This document shows positions 43,190 to 50,684 of a stretch of 62,368 nt of DNA, one piece after another; position 1 is the first letter of the stretch, and every line of letters starts with the position of its first letter. The DNA is from Bacteroidales bacterium UBA4284. GTDB taxonomy: Bacteria > Bacteroidota > Bacteroidia > Bacteroidales > UBA932. The stretch covers positions 1 through 62,368 of the forward strand of contig DGVM01000043.1 in the NCBI GenBank assembly GCA_002395925.1. The letters run 5' to 3'. Position numbers and translations under genes: made by a program. The notes under the pieces were generated by a model, which did no database searches, was not told the DNA's origin, and worked only from the letters and a program-made list of their open reading frames with translations.

Positions 43190-44314
43190 ATGAAACGCTT
43201 CTTTGTTTTCGCTGCCTTGCTGGCAGTCTCTTCCTGCGCCGTCCCCGGTAACGAACCCGATAAACATTCCGACGGCCCTTTGTTCGATCTTAGCCCGTCA
43301 TCGATTGCGCGCATGTTCGCGTCGCTGCCCATGGAGCCGGCGCACCTGCGGGAGGTATATGATGCCGTAGCATTGTCTTCCGGCAATGGCTACGACGAGG
43401 AATATACCCTCGACAGGCTTGTCTGCAAGCCGGGAGCGGGACTCGGACCTGTCACGAAATCAGGCGCATACGAGCGCCCGTTGCGGGAGCTGGTGCGGGA
43501 TTATCTGTCCGGAGTTCCGCTGGTGCGTTCGGGAGTGGAGGACGCCATGACCCTTCTCGCAGAGTCCGGTTATCAGCTGTATTGGCCATACGCCGACGAC
43601 TGGGACGGCGAAACGTACCCTGTCATAACCTTCGATCCGGGCTATGGAGCGGAGTCCAATTATGGCTACGCCCTTGCTCCAGGACCTGACGGAGCCGTGA
43701 TTGTGGACACATTGGAGGTCACGGAGGCCATGGCGATGGTGCGCCCCGTCTGGGTGGTCAATTCAAACAACGATTCTGCATTCACGCCTCTCGAATTGTT
43801 CGTCCGCGAGAAGCAAAATAATGCGGTTCCTGCTGCGGCAAGGCCACGCAAGCTGATGCTCAAGAGCTTCAAGATGCTGCGGAACTACGACAGCTGGTTC
43901 GGAGGTGCGAGTGAGTTTTTTGTCAAATGCGGCTTCGTGGATGGTTTCAACGCTTCTACCGATGCCGAACTCAAGCTCTACACTCCAAGCGTAACCGATT
44001 TCATGATAGTGGTCAAGCGGAGGTATGTAGATAAGGAATTGCCTTATGAGGCTATTCTGGTGACCGATTTTACCAACCAGCTGGACAAACTGGCCTTCCT
44101 TATCGTAGAAGACGACGGGGGGACGCGCACCAACTGGAAATGCGAGGTGGCGGTAAAGATTCAGTCCAAAAGCTACGGCATCAACATAGATATCCCTTAC
44201 AACGAAAAGGACGACATAGTATGGCGCGGACAGCTCTCGGCCCGCTTCTTTGAAGAGCAGGATGTGGTTACGGGGCGCTTTGGAGACGTGGTCTGCTCGT
44301 TTGAATTGGATTAG
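43190..44314 (+). CDS. Lipoprotein of unknown function, 374 aa
   Basis: A lipoprotein head (VSSCAVPGNEPD, Cys near 19) and a long body, mostly beta, with the segment YQLYWPYADDWDGETYPVITFDP and a C-terminal C2-like stretch. I do not recognise a family. A weak box (TCCTTTG near 43171) lies just upstream. The start at the second Met fits the signal peptide. It faces the TPR protein gene, 18 bases away. Confidence 0.7.
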   Translation: MKRFFVFAALLAVSSCAVPGNEPDKHSDGPLFDLSPSSIARMFASLPMEPAHLREVYDAVALSSGNGYDEEYTLDRLVCKPGAGLGPVTKSGAYERPLRELVRDYLSGVPLVRSGVEDAMTLLAESGYQLYWPYADDWDGETYPVITFDPGYGAESNYGYALAPGPDGAVIVDTLEVTEAMAMVRPVWVVNSNNDSAFTPLELFVREKQNNAVPAAARPRKLMLKSFKMLRNYDSWFGGASEFFVKCGFVDGFNASTDAELKLYTPSVTDFMIVVKRRYVDKELPYEAILVTDFTNQLDKLAFLIVEDDGGTRTNWKCEVAVKIQSKSYGINIDIPYNEKDDIVWRGQLSARFFEEQDVVTGRFGDVVCSFELD

Positions 44315-44332
44315 TGGGATGTTATAACGTCT

Positions 44333-45124
44333 TTACCGAGACATGGCTCTCCGAAGGAATTCCCGCAGAGAGTCGCCGAAAAGTATAGGGGCGTTGTTGT
44401 TATTGATTTCGGTAAGCTCCTGGACCCTTTCTATGTTGCCCATGAAGGTGTAGTTGAGGGCTATTGCACCTCCAAGCAGGCCGCTGACCCAGTAGCCTCC
44501 AAGCAGGTTTGCCGCCATGAAGGCGACGCTTGCGGCGTTTAGACCGGCGGACAGCACTCCTTCGCCGTATGCTTCGTTGTAGAAATGCCCTGCCGGAGGT
44601 AAGAAGCTGAGGGCCAGCGCAGTGGCTTCGCTCCTCTGCATGGGGTGCTGACGGTAGAGGACCAGCAGTTCGTCCAGATACGGACTTGGGCCGTCCCAGC
44701 TTATGCAGCGGGCGGCATAAATCTCGGATTCGTCATAATTTCCGGCGTATGCAAGGGCGAGGGCGTGCAGCAGCAGGATTTCCTGACTCGTCGCCTCCAC
44801 CTCAGGCACCAGTGCGGCCGCCTGCCGGAACTCCCCGTCCAGGAAGTACAGCAGTTCCCGTTGGTACAAGACAGCGTTCCTTTCTTCGTCGGTAAGTGCG
44901 AACATGCGCAGGCGGTCGAGCGTGCGCGAAGCATCGCCGTAACGTCCCAACTGTTTGTAGCACTCGGCCTTTGCCAGCAGGGCCTCGTTGGTCGCAGCGA
45001 TGTCTGCGCCGTCGAAGATGATTCTCTCATACTCTACGGCGCGCCTTTCAAGATCCTGAGCGCTAGCGGAAAACAGAGCGCAGAGGAATATGGATATTAT
45101 ACAGTACAGCCGTTTGTTGAGCAT
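44333..45124 (-). CDS. Exported TPR protein with a C-terminal membrane part, long overlap with the gene before it
   Basis: A 263-aa protein: signal peptide (ALFSASAQ), a TPR-type helical stretch (about 25-155), then a hydrophobic tail (LPPAGHFYNEAYGEGVLSAGLNAASVAFMAANLLGG) that matches the order of the PGLGKIYAGNTGEG tail of the upstream gene at 45063, so the two look like paralogues. The first 62 bases overlap that gene in another frame. The signal peptide needs the start at 45124, so the overlap is real. Last of five overlapping genes. Confidence 0.75.
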   Translation of the reverse strand: MLNKRLYCIISIFLCALFSASAQDLERRAVEYERIIFDGADIAATNEALLAKAECYKQLGRYGDASRTLDRLRMFALTDEERNAVLYQRELLYFLDGEFRQAAALVPEVEATSQEILLLHALALAYAGNYDESEIYAARCISWDGPSPYLDELLVLYRQHPMQRSEATALALSFLPPAGHFYNEAYGEGVLSAGLNAASVAFMAANLLGGYWVSGLLGGAIALNYTFMGNIERVQELTEINNNNAPILFGDSLREFLRRAMSR

Positions 45125-45905
45125 CTCTGAGTCTGGTATTCTGTATGCTGACGGAAACGTAGCTTCCGTAGATGTTTCCTATGTAAAGAACAGCTCCGAT
45201 GGCTCCCGGAACGATAGTTTTCCAACTGCCCGGACCGTCCTTTATCCAGTGTTCGGCGGTTATCGCCCCCAGTACGCCGGTAAGCAGGAAAGCGGCTACG
45301 CCCTCGCCTGTATTGCCTGCATAGATTTTGCCCAGGCCCGGCACCACCGCAGAAGCTGCGGCAGCCAGCCAGGGGCTCTTGCCTCGCTGTTCGAATCTCT
45401 GGGAATAAATAGCGCTCAGCTCCTTCTGGGGCTGCTGAAGGGCGAAATCGCTGAATCCAAAGTGGCTTGCCGCTTCCCGGAAAGCCTCGGGGTCGTCGCG
45501 CAGCAGCGCAAGCCCGGCGAGCTGCAGCTGTTTAACTTCCTGATATTTGCCGTCGTATGCCTGCAATCGCGCAAGCTCTCCTGTATAGTCGCCCAGATGG
45601 GCCGAAACGGCGGCGGAGTAGAAGAGGGACTTGTCGGCAAAAGGCGAATCCGCAGGGATGGCTCGGAACAGCTCCGCCGACTCTTCCAGCTCCTTGAGAT
45701 TGTAGGCAGTCCAGGCCCGGAGGTAGGTCAGCGTATCTGAAGGATTATAGCTGTCGCTGCTCAGCAGGACCTTGGCGTCAGCCTTGAGGCCGTTGTCGAT
45801 AAGGTATTCGACGAATTCGAAGTCCTTTGACGCCCAGTGGCTTTGGGCACTGAGCCCGCTGCATGCAGCCAGCAGCGCCGCTAGGATGATAAGGAGACGT
45901 TTCAT
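45063..45905 (-). CDS. Exported TPR protein with DUF5683/TM2-like tail
   Basis: A 280-aa protein: signal peptide (ACSGLSAQ), TPR-like helices (about 25-180), then VVPGLGKIYAGNTGEGVAAFLLTG and IVPGAIGAVLYIGNIYGSYVS, the P-G-x-G-x-x-Y pattern of TM2-like and DUF5683 proteins. It is probably anchored in the membrane with its TPR part outside the cytoplasm. It overlaps the YidD-like gene by 4 bases and the next gene by 62. The role is unknown; the neighbours suggest envelope assembly. Confidence 0.75.
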   Translation of the reverse strand: MKRLLIILAALLAACSGLSAQSHWASKDFEFVEYLIDNGLKADAKVLLSSDSYNPSDTLTYLRAWTAYNLKELEESAELFRAIPADSPFADKSLFYSAAVSAHLGDYTGELARLQAYDGKYQEVKQLQLAGLALLRDDPEAFREAASHFGFSDFALQQPQKELSAIYSQRFEQRGKSPWLAAAASAVVPGLGKIYAGNTGEGVAAFLLTGVLGAITAEHWIKDGPGSWKTIVPGAIGAVLYIGNIYGSYVSVSIQNTRLRDAQQTAVLYNIHIPLRSVFR

Positions 45906-46297
45906 TTCTTCTCCCTTTTTCCCGGGGCGTATGCCTCCGGCCCTTCTTCTATGACGGGATTGTCGGCATCCAGCTCGGCCGTTGCAGTGCCTATCTTACT
46001 GTCCCGCAGTATGCGGTCGGCCGTTGCGAATATTGCCGGAAAAAAGCCTATCTCGCGTACGGCCTGACGAAAGAACATATAATTGACCGGACGGTAAAAG
46101 TCCCTGCCTGTCAGCTGTTTGCTAATGTGCCACGAGGCCTTTTCCAGCGCGTTGGCCCCTTGAGGCGGAGCCTCCGAAACAAGTTTGGCGCCGAAATCCC
46201 TGCCCAGTACAAGGCTGCTGTCGGCCGATTGCGCGTTGACCGCAAGGGGCAGGAACAGCAGTGCCGCAAGGGCGGATGTCAGGAGCCGCAGTCTCAT
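45902..46297 (-). CDS. Small exported protein resembling YidD, cysteines lost
   Basis: A 131-aa protein with a signal peptide (LPLAVNAQ). The stretch FYRPVNYMFFRQAVREIGFFPAIFATADRILRD can be laid along the YidD pattern FxPTCSxYxxxAIxxxGxxxGxxxxxxRLxRC, but the cysteines are absent. YidD helps insert membrane proteins; a changed role here is likely if the likeness holds. I reached this by eye only. It overlaps both neighbours by 4 bases (46294-46297 and 45902-45905). Confidence 0.55.
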   Translation of the reverse strand: MRLRLLTSALAALLFLPLAVNAQSADSSLVLGRDFGAKLVSEAPPQGANALEKASWHISKQLTGRDFYRPVNYMFFRQAVREIGFFPAIFATADRILRDSKIGTATAELDADNPVIEEGPEAYAPGKREKK

Positions 46298-46995
46298 TGG
46301 GCGGGAGCCTCCAGTTTCATGGGCTTGGCTCCTGCGGGGACGGTAAAATCGAACTCTGGCGAGTCGTCGTCTATCTGCACGGAGGAATATATGGTACGGA
46401 CGACCGTAGAGTCGCGGTCTTTGCCGTAAGAGATGTCGGTAATGCGGAGGGGCAGCACAAGGCGCCCGAAATTATTGTATGCAGACAGGTATTTCCTGCC
46501 CGAAATCTTGCCGTCCGGGGCAATGTATTCGCAGTAAATAGGGAAATAGTTCTCATAGACTATCTCTACGGAAGGACGTTGCGGGTCGGACGGAGTGAAG
46601 CGTTTCTTGAGATACTCCCCGTCGCGGGAAGTGGAGGTGGGCTTGTAGCCGAAAGAACCAAGCCCGAGGTCGTCTATATGACCGTTCATGAAGAGCATCA
46701 CCAGCTCGGTGTTTGAACTCATGCCCCCGTCGATTTGCGTCAGGACTTCATTGGTTGAGGGGTTGTACAGCTGGAATTCGCCCTTGGTGTTTGTGACTGC
46801 GTAATATGACAGAGGAGAACGGAATAATGTCACCAAGCGTCCATTGCGGGTGCAATAGACGCTTTTGGTGACTGTACTGACTTTCCCTTTTGCCACCGTC
46901 TTTACCTCTACGTCTGCACTGACTTTGCGCTGGGCGCAAAGCGGCAGGCTTGCGAGGAGCAGAAGTGCAGGGAATAAGGTTTTCTTTAGACCCAC
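46294..46995 (-). CDS. Exported protein of unknown function, GTG start
   Basis: A 233-aa protein. I place the start at GTG 46995, ahead of KKTLFPALLLLASLPLCAQ, a clear signal peptide; no ATG gives this. The body is beta-rich (SVYCTRNGRLVTLF, GEFQLYNPSTNEVL, MFMNGH) and could have a LolA-like fold that binds a lipid, but I cannot show it. It overlaps the TM2 gene by 10 bases and the YidD-like gene by 4. Confidence 0.7.
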   Translation of the reverse strand: MGLKKTLFPALLLLASLPLCAQRKVSADVEVKTVAKGKVSTVTKSVYCTRNGRLVTLFRSPLSYYAVTNTKGEFQLYNPSTNEVLTQIDGGMSSNTELVMLFMNGHIDDLGLGSFGYKPTSTSRDGEYLKKRFTPSDPQRPSVEIVYENYFPIYCEYIAPDGKISGRKYLSAYNNFGRLVLPLRITDISYGKDRDSTVVRTIYSSVQIDDDSPEFDFTVPAGAKPMKLEAPAQ

Positions 46996-47405
46996 GCTAT
47001 GAATTTGGGGTTGTTGATGAACAATGATGCGCCCGAGCCGTCGGAGAGTCCTATGACCAGCATGATGAAATCGACCACGTCGAGGACGCCGAAGATGCCG
47101 CCGCCGGTGAACAGGTATGCCGCCCACATCCAGGGAGCCGTACCGCAGTAGTGGCGATGGATGCCGCACCAGCCTACGAAGATGTTGAGGATGAGTGCTG
47201 CGACAGGGTTGACGGAGCCGCCTGCAGTGACGCTGGCAGTTGCTGCCGCAGTTGCCGCTGCGGGAGCCATGAAGTCTGCGTTATAGACTTCCTCGGCATT
47301 GTCGATGAGGGTGTCGATTGCGCTGTCGTTGACCTTGTAGGAAGCAGCGCTTGCAGAAAACGCAATGGCGAATACTGCAATGACAGAGATGATTAATCTT
47401 TTCAT
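46986..47405 (-). CDS. TM2-domain membrane protein
   Basis: A 139-aa protein: signal peptide (AIAFSASAA), a short Ala/Thr linker, then a TM2 domain (VAALILNIFVGWCGIHRHYCGTAPWMWAAYLFTGGGIFGVLDVVDFIMLV) with the G-x-H-R-x-Y loop between two helices. The ATG at 47405 fits the signal peptide and the box at 47437-47444. First of five overlapping genes. Confidence 0.88.
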   Translation of the reverse strand: MKRLIISVIAVFAIAFSASAASYKVNDSAIDTLIDNAEEVYNADFMAPAAATAAATASVTAGGSVNPVAALILNIFVGWCGIHRHYCGTAPWMWAAYLFTGGGIFGVLDVVDFIMLVIGLSDGSGASLFINNPKFIAWV

Positions 47406-47436
47406 ATAATGATGATTGTTATAAAATTGTCTGTTG

Positions 47437-47444
47437 CAAATGTA
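47437..47444 (-). promoter_or_regulatory. -7 box TACATTTG for the TM2 operon
   Basis: A perfect TAnnTTTG match, 31 bases before the TM2 ATG at 47405. No other box is visible for the five genes below it. Confidence 0.6.
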
Positions 47445-47452
47445 AAAAAAAA

Positions 47453-48637
47453 TTACGACAGTATGGCGTCGGCAAGAGCCTCGAGCGCAGGAACATCCGT
47501 ACTCTTGAGGCGGCTTCGCAGGGTAACGGTGGGCTCTACGATCTCCACCTCCTTGCATGCGGCGAGCATTTCCTTCATAACACGGCCTGCGGAAGGCGCC
47601 CATGAGCCGTTTTCGATAATGGCAGCCTTGCGCCGGCACCAGCCCTTTATCTGAAGCCTGTGCAGGAACTCGTACATGGGAGTGAACAGGCCGGCGTCGT
47701 ACGAAGAAGCCGCCAGCACTATCCTGGGATAGCGGAATGCGTCTTCCACGTTCTCTGCAAAATCAGAGCGGGTAAGGTCCGACAGCACCACCTTGGGTGC
47801 ACCCTTGGCCTGCAGGATCTCCTCAAGTTTGCGTGCCGCCGCCAGCGTGCCTCCGTGGATAGAGGCGCATGCGATGAAGATGCCGTCGGTCTCGGGCTCG
47901 TAGCGGCTCCAGAGGTCGTAGAGGCGTATGTATTCGCCCAGGTTGTCCTCCAGTATGGGTCCGTGCAGGGGCCTGATGGTCTTGATGGGCAGGCTGGCCG
48001 CCTTGCCGAGGAGCTGCTGCACCTGCGGACCGTATTTGCCAACTATGTTGAAGTAATAGCGGCGCGCCTCGCAGGCCCAGTCGTTGTCGTCGCGGCCGTA
48101 GAATCCGCATTTGCCAAGAGATCCGAACTTGCCGAAACCGTCGGCGCTGTAAAGGGCGCCGTCGGCGGGGTCGAAGCTCATCATGACTTCGGGCCAATGG
48201 ACCATAGGAGCGGCTACGAAGCGCAGGCTGTGCTCGCCGAGTTCGAGGACGTCCCCTTCCTTGACCGCAAGGGTGCGGCCCTCCAGGGCGATTCCCTCGA
48301 AGAACTGGGGGAGCATCCTCAGCGCCTGGGCGCTTGCGACGAGCGTCATGCCGGGGTACTGCCCGAGAGCCCATGCGATGAGGGCCGAATGGTCGGGTTC
48401 CATGTGGTGCACGACCAGATAGTCGGGCTGCCGGCCCGCAAGAGCGCCTTCGAGGCTTTCCTTCCATTCGTCGGCCTTGCGGGCGTCGGAGGTGTCCAGG
48501 ATGGCTGTTTTGCTGTCGGTGATGAGGTAAGAATTGTACGATACTCCCTCGGGAACTATGTACTGGCTCTCAAACAGATCGATGCTTTCGTCGTCGGAGC
48601 CGATGTAGAAGACTTTGTTGTTTAGTTGACGTATCAT
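47453..48637 (-). CDS. Flavodiiron protein (oxygen/NO reductase)
   Basis: A 394-aa protein. The metallo-lactamase-like domain carries the diiron ligands HHMEPDHSA, VHWPEVMMSFDP...YSADGFG and PLHGP; the flavodoxin domain (about 255-394) has FIACASIHGGT for FMN. It reduces O2 or NO to protect anaerobes and needs a rubredoxin or similar donor, none of which is in the window. The ATG at 48637 is only 4 bases from its promoter box, so the mRNA is probably leaderless. Confidence 0.93.
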   Translation of the reverse strand: MIRQLNNKVFYIGSDDESIDLFESQYIVPEGVSYNSYLITDSKTAILDTSDARKADEWKESLEGALAGRQPDYLVVHHMEPDHSALIAWALGQYPGMTLVASAQALRMLPQFFEGIALEGRTLAVKEGDVLELGEHSLRFVAAPMVHWPEVMMSFDPADGALYSADGFGKFGSLGKCGFYGRDDNDWACEARRYYFNIVGKYGPQVQQLLGKAASLPIKTIRPLHGPILEDNLGEYIRLYDLWSRYEPETDGIFIACASIHGGTLAAARKLEEILQAKGAPKVVLSDLTRSDFAENVEDAFRYPRIVLAASSYDAGLFTPMYEFLHRLQIKGWCRRKAAIIENGSWAPSAGRVMKEMLAACKEVEIVEPTVTLRSRLKSTDVPALEALADAILS

Positions 48638-48641
48638 AATG

Positions 48642-48649
48642 CAAAAATA
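48642..48649 (-). promoter_or_regulatory. -7 box TATTTTTG for the flavodiiron gene
   Basis: A perfect match; the ATG follows after 4 bases, so the start site should fall on or beside the A of ATG. Confidence 0.65.
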
Positions 48650-48651
48650 GT

Positions 48652-48659
48652 TAATTTTG
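48652..48659 (+). promoter_or_regulatory. -7 box TAATTTTG for the transporter pair
   Basis: A perfect match; the ATG at 48664 follows after 4 bases. It lies 2 bases from the opposite box at 48642-48649, so the two promoters must interfere or share control. Confidence 0.65.
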
Positions 48660-48663
48660 CGCG

Positions 48664-49224
48664 ATGGACACACAGAAAAGAGTTCCCCTTTGGAAAATAT
48701 TTGCGGTTTTTGCCAAAATCGGCGCCTTCACCATCGGCGGCGGTTATGCCATGATTCCGGTAATACGCGACGAGATGGCACGACGGGGATGGATCTCCGA
48801 GGAGGATCTGCCCGATATAGTGGCTCTTTCCCAGAGCGCACCGGGAGTGATGGCCGTCAACATTTCCATCTTCGCGGGGTATAAGCTCAGGGGCATAAAA
48901 GGCAGCATTGCGGCAACGCTCGGAAGCATCACCCCTTCGTTCCTCATCATCCTTGCGATAGCGATGTTCTTTACGGCATTCAAAGACAATCCCTGGGTCG
49001 AAAAGGCTTTCAAGGGTATTCGTCCGGTCGTAATTTCCCTTATAGCAGTCCCTATGGTGGACATGGCGCGCAAGTCCTGCACCACATGGTGGAAATGGAT
49101 GCTTGCCGTTGCAGCCCTTCTGCTTGTGGCCTTCCTGGGCGTGTCGCCCATCTGGATACTGCTCTGCACCATCGTGCTGGGCTTCTGTGTGACTTATATC
49201 GGAGAACGCAGATGGAAACGCTGA
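48664..49224 (+). CDS. Chromate transporter family, first half
   Basis: A 186-aa protein, one CHR domain: FAKIGAFTIGGGYAMIPVIRDEM and SQSAPGVMAVNISIFAGYK are the family marks, with about five or six membrane segments. Classic ChrA holds two such domains in one chain; here they are two genes that overlap by 13 bases and should form a heterodimer. The natural ion in gut anaerobes is uncertain. Confidence 0.9.
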   Translation: MDTQKRVPLWKIFAVFAKIGAFTIGGGYAMIPVIRDEMARRGWISEEDLPDIVALSQSAPGVMAVNISIFAGYKLRGIKGSIAATLGSITPSFLIILAIAMFFTAFKDNPWVEKAFKGIRPVVISLIAVPMVDMARKSCTTWWKWMLAVAALLLVAFLGVSPIWILLCTIVLGFCVTYIGERRWKR

Positions 49225-49814
49225 CCCTGCTGCTCCAGGTAGCCTGGACCTTTTTTGTAATCGGCGCCTTTACCATCGGCGGCGGTTACGCCATGCTGTC
49301 TCTTATTCAGGCACAAGTGGTTACGGTGCACGGCTGGATAAGCGAAAGCGCATTTACCGATATCGTCGCAATCTCCCAGATGACCCCCGGCCCAATAGGT
49401 ATCAATTCTGCCACCTATGTGGGATATCAGGTCCTTTTCAATGCCACAGGAGCGCACTGGATGGGGGTTCTGGGGTCGGTGGTCGCCACTCTCGCCCTCA
49501 TATTGCCGTCGTTTGTGATTGTGCTTCTTATCGTACGTTTCTATACAAAGTTTAAGGGCAGTACGCTATACGAGGGAACGATGGGCTGGCTGCGGCCGGT
49601 CGTGGCCGGGCTCATTGGCGCAGCGGCCGTAATCCTGGTGCTAAAGACAAGCTGGGACGGTTTGGTGCCGCAGATACAGGTCGTGCGGGAGAATTTTGCC
49701 GATTGGAAGAGTTGGGTGCTGCTCGCTGCGGCGTTTGCAGCCTCCATGTGGGGGCGGGTCAGTCCCATCCTCATCATAGTCGCCGGTGCCCTGCTCGGAC
49801 TGGTTTTGTATTAA
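49212..49814 (+). CDS. Chromate transporter family, second half
   Basis: A 200-aa protein, one CHR domain: FFVIGAFTIGGGYAMLSLIQ and SQMTPGPIGINSATYVGYQ match the first half position by position, as expected of an ancient duplication with opposite membrane topology. Start at 49212, within the end of the first gene. Confidence 0.9.
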   Translation: METLTLLLQVAWTFFVIGAFTIGGGYAMLSLIQAQVVTVHGWISESAFTDIVAISQMTPGPIGINSATYVGYQVLFNATGAHWMGVLGSVVATLALILPSFVIVLLIVRFYTKFKGSTLYEGTMGWLRPVVAGLIGAAAVILVLKTSWDGLVPQIQVVRENFADWKSWVLLAAAFAASMWGRVSPILIIVAGALLGLVLY

Positions 49815-49892
49815 TTGACAAGTATTCCGGTTACTGTGGTTTGCGGACTCCTCCCACTCACGGCTGCTGGAATTATGTAACTAACGAATTGC

Positions 49893-50684
49893 CTAAAACC
49901 TGAAATCCAGCCGGTAGAGTCTGGAGGCAAAATGCGAATCGTCGCTGGCCCAGACGCAGGAGCGGCTGCGATCGACCAGGACCGATTCTGCGTTGGAAAT
50001 GAAGGAAACGGGGTAAACGGCGAGCAGCTGAGTCACCTCTCCGTTGAATACGTATATCCGGGATACGGTGGAATCGATGACCCACAGAAGGTCGCCCTCC
50101 GTGTCGTAGCAAAGCCCCGAAATCTCCTTTATGCCGTTTGCCAGGGTGCCGAGCTGCTTTTTCCAGAGGATGGTGCCGTCGGTCCTGCAGGCCCACAGGG
50201 TGGCGTTTTTCTGCACACCGGCATAGACGGTACCGTCCTTGTACCAGCACAGGCCTTCCAGACCGTTGTTGCCGTATCCCGAGGCCTCTTCGATGCTGAA
50301 CAGAGGGGCGGCGGAACTGTATCCGGGGGCACGCACAAGCTCTACCGAATTGGGCTCCTTTGCAATCAGCAGGTCGCCGGACGCCGGGTCCATGGTAACG
50401 TCTTCCCAGTCGGAGCCGGTCTTCATCAGGCATTCGGCGCTCATGTCGAATCCTATCCTGTAGAGGGCTCCCTGATCTCCGACACCCCAGATGAAGTCTC
50501 CGTCACGGCTGAGGCAGACGCCCGACAGCTCCCTCACCTCGAGTATGGGAAAGGAAAAGGCGGAGTGGCCTGTCAGCTCCGGCATGCCGGGTGCGTTTTC
50601 GAAGCCGGGATCCTGCTTTTCGGTGCAGGAAACGGCGCCCGACAGCGCCAGGACCGAAGCAAGTATGACGTAAATCCTTCTCAT
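49893..50684 (-). CDS. SdiA-regulated-type beta-propeller lipoprotein
   Basis: A 263-aa protein with a lipobox (SGAVSCTEK). The body is a propeller-like repeat set: ELSGVCLSRDGDFIWGVGDQGALYRI, WEDVTMDPASGDLLIAKE, GLEGLCWYKDGTVYAGVQ, EISGLCYDTEGDLLWVIDS and SVLVDRSRSCVWASDD. The same motifs make up the C-terminal third of the phosphatase at 54006 in this operon, so the two are paralogues. It may bind phytate-, sugar- or lipid-like ligands; the family role is not known. Its start is directly next to the GH2 stop. Confidence 0.85.
   Translation of the reverse strand: MRRIYVILASVLALSGAVSCTEKQDPGFENAPGMPELTGHSAFSFPILEVRELSGVCLSRDGDFIWGVGDQGALYRIGFDMSAECLMKTGSDWEDVTMDPASGDLLIAKEPNSVELVRAPGYSSAAPLFSIEEASGYGNNGLEGLCWYKDGTVYAGVQKNATLWACRTDGTILWKKQLGTLANGIKEISGLCYDTEGDLLWVIDSTVSRIYVFNGEVTQLLAVYPVSFISNAESVLVDRSRSCVWASDDSHFASRLYRLDFRF

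Noticed and set aside
48664..49814. The chromate transporter as one frameshifted gene
   Set aside because: Each half has its own start and a full CHR domain, and split pairs with a short overlap are known in this family.
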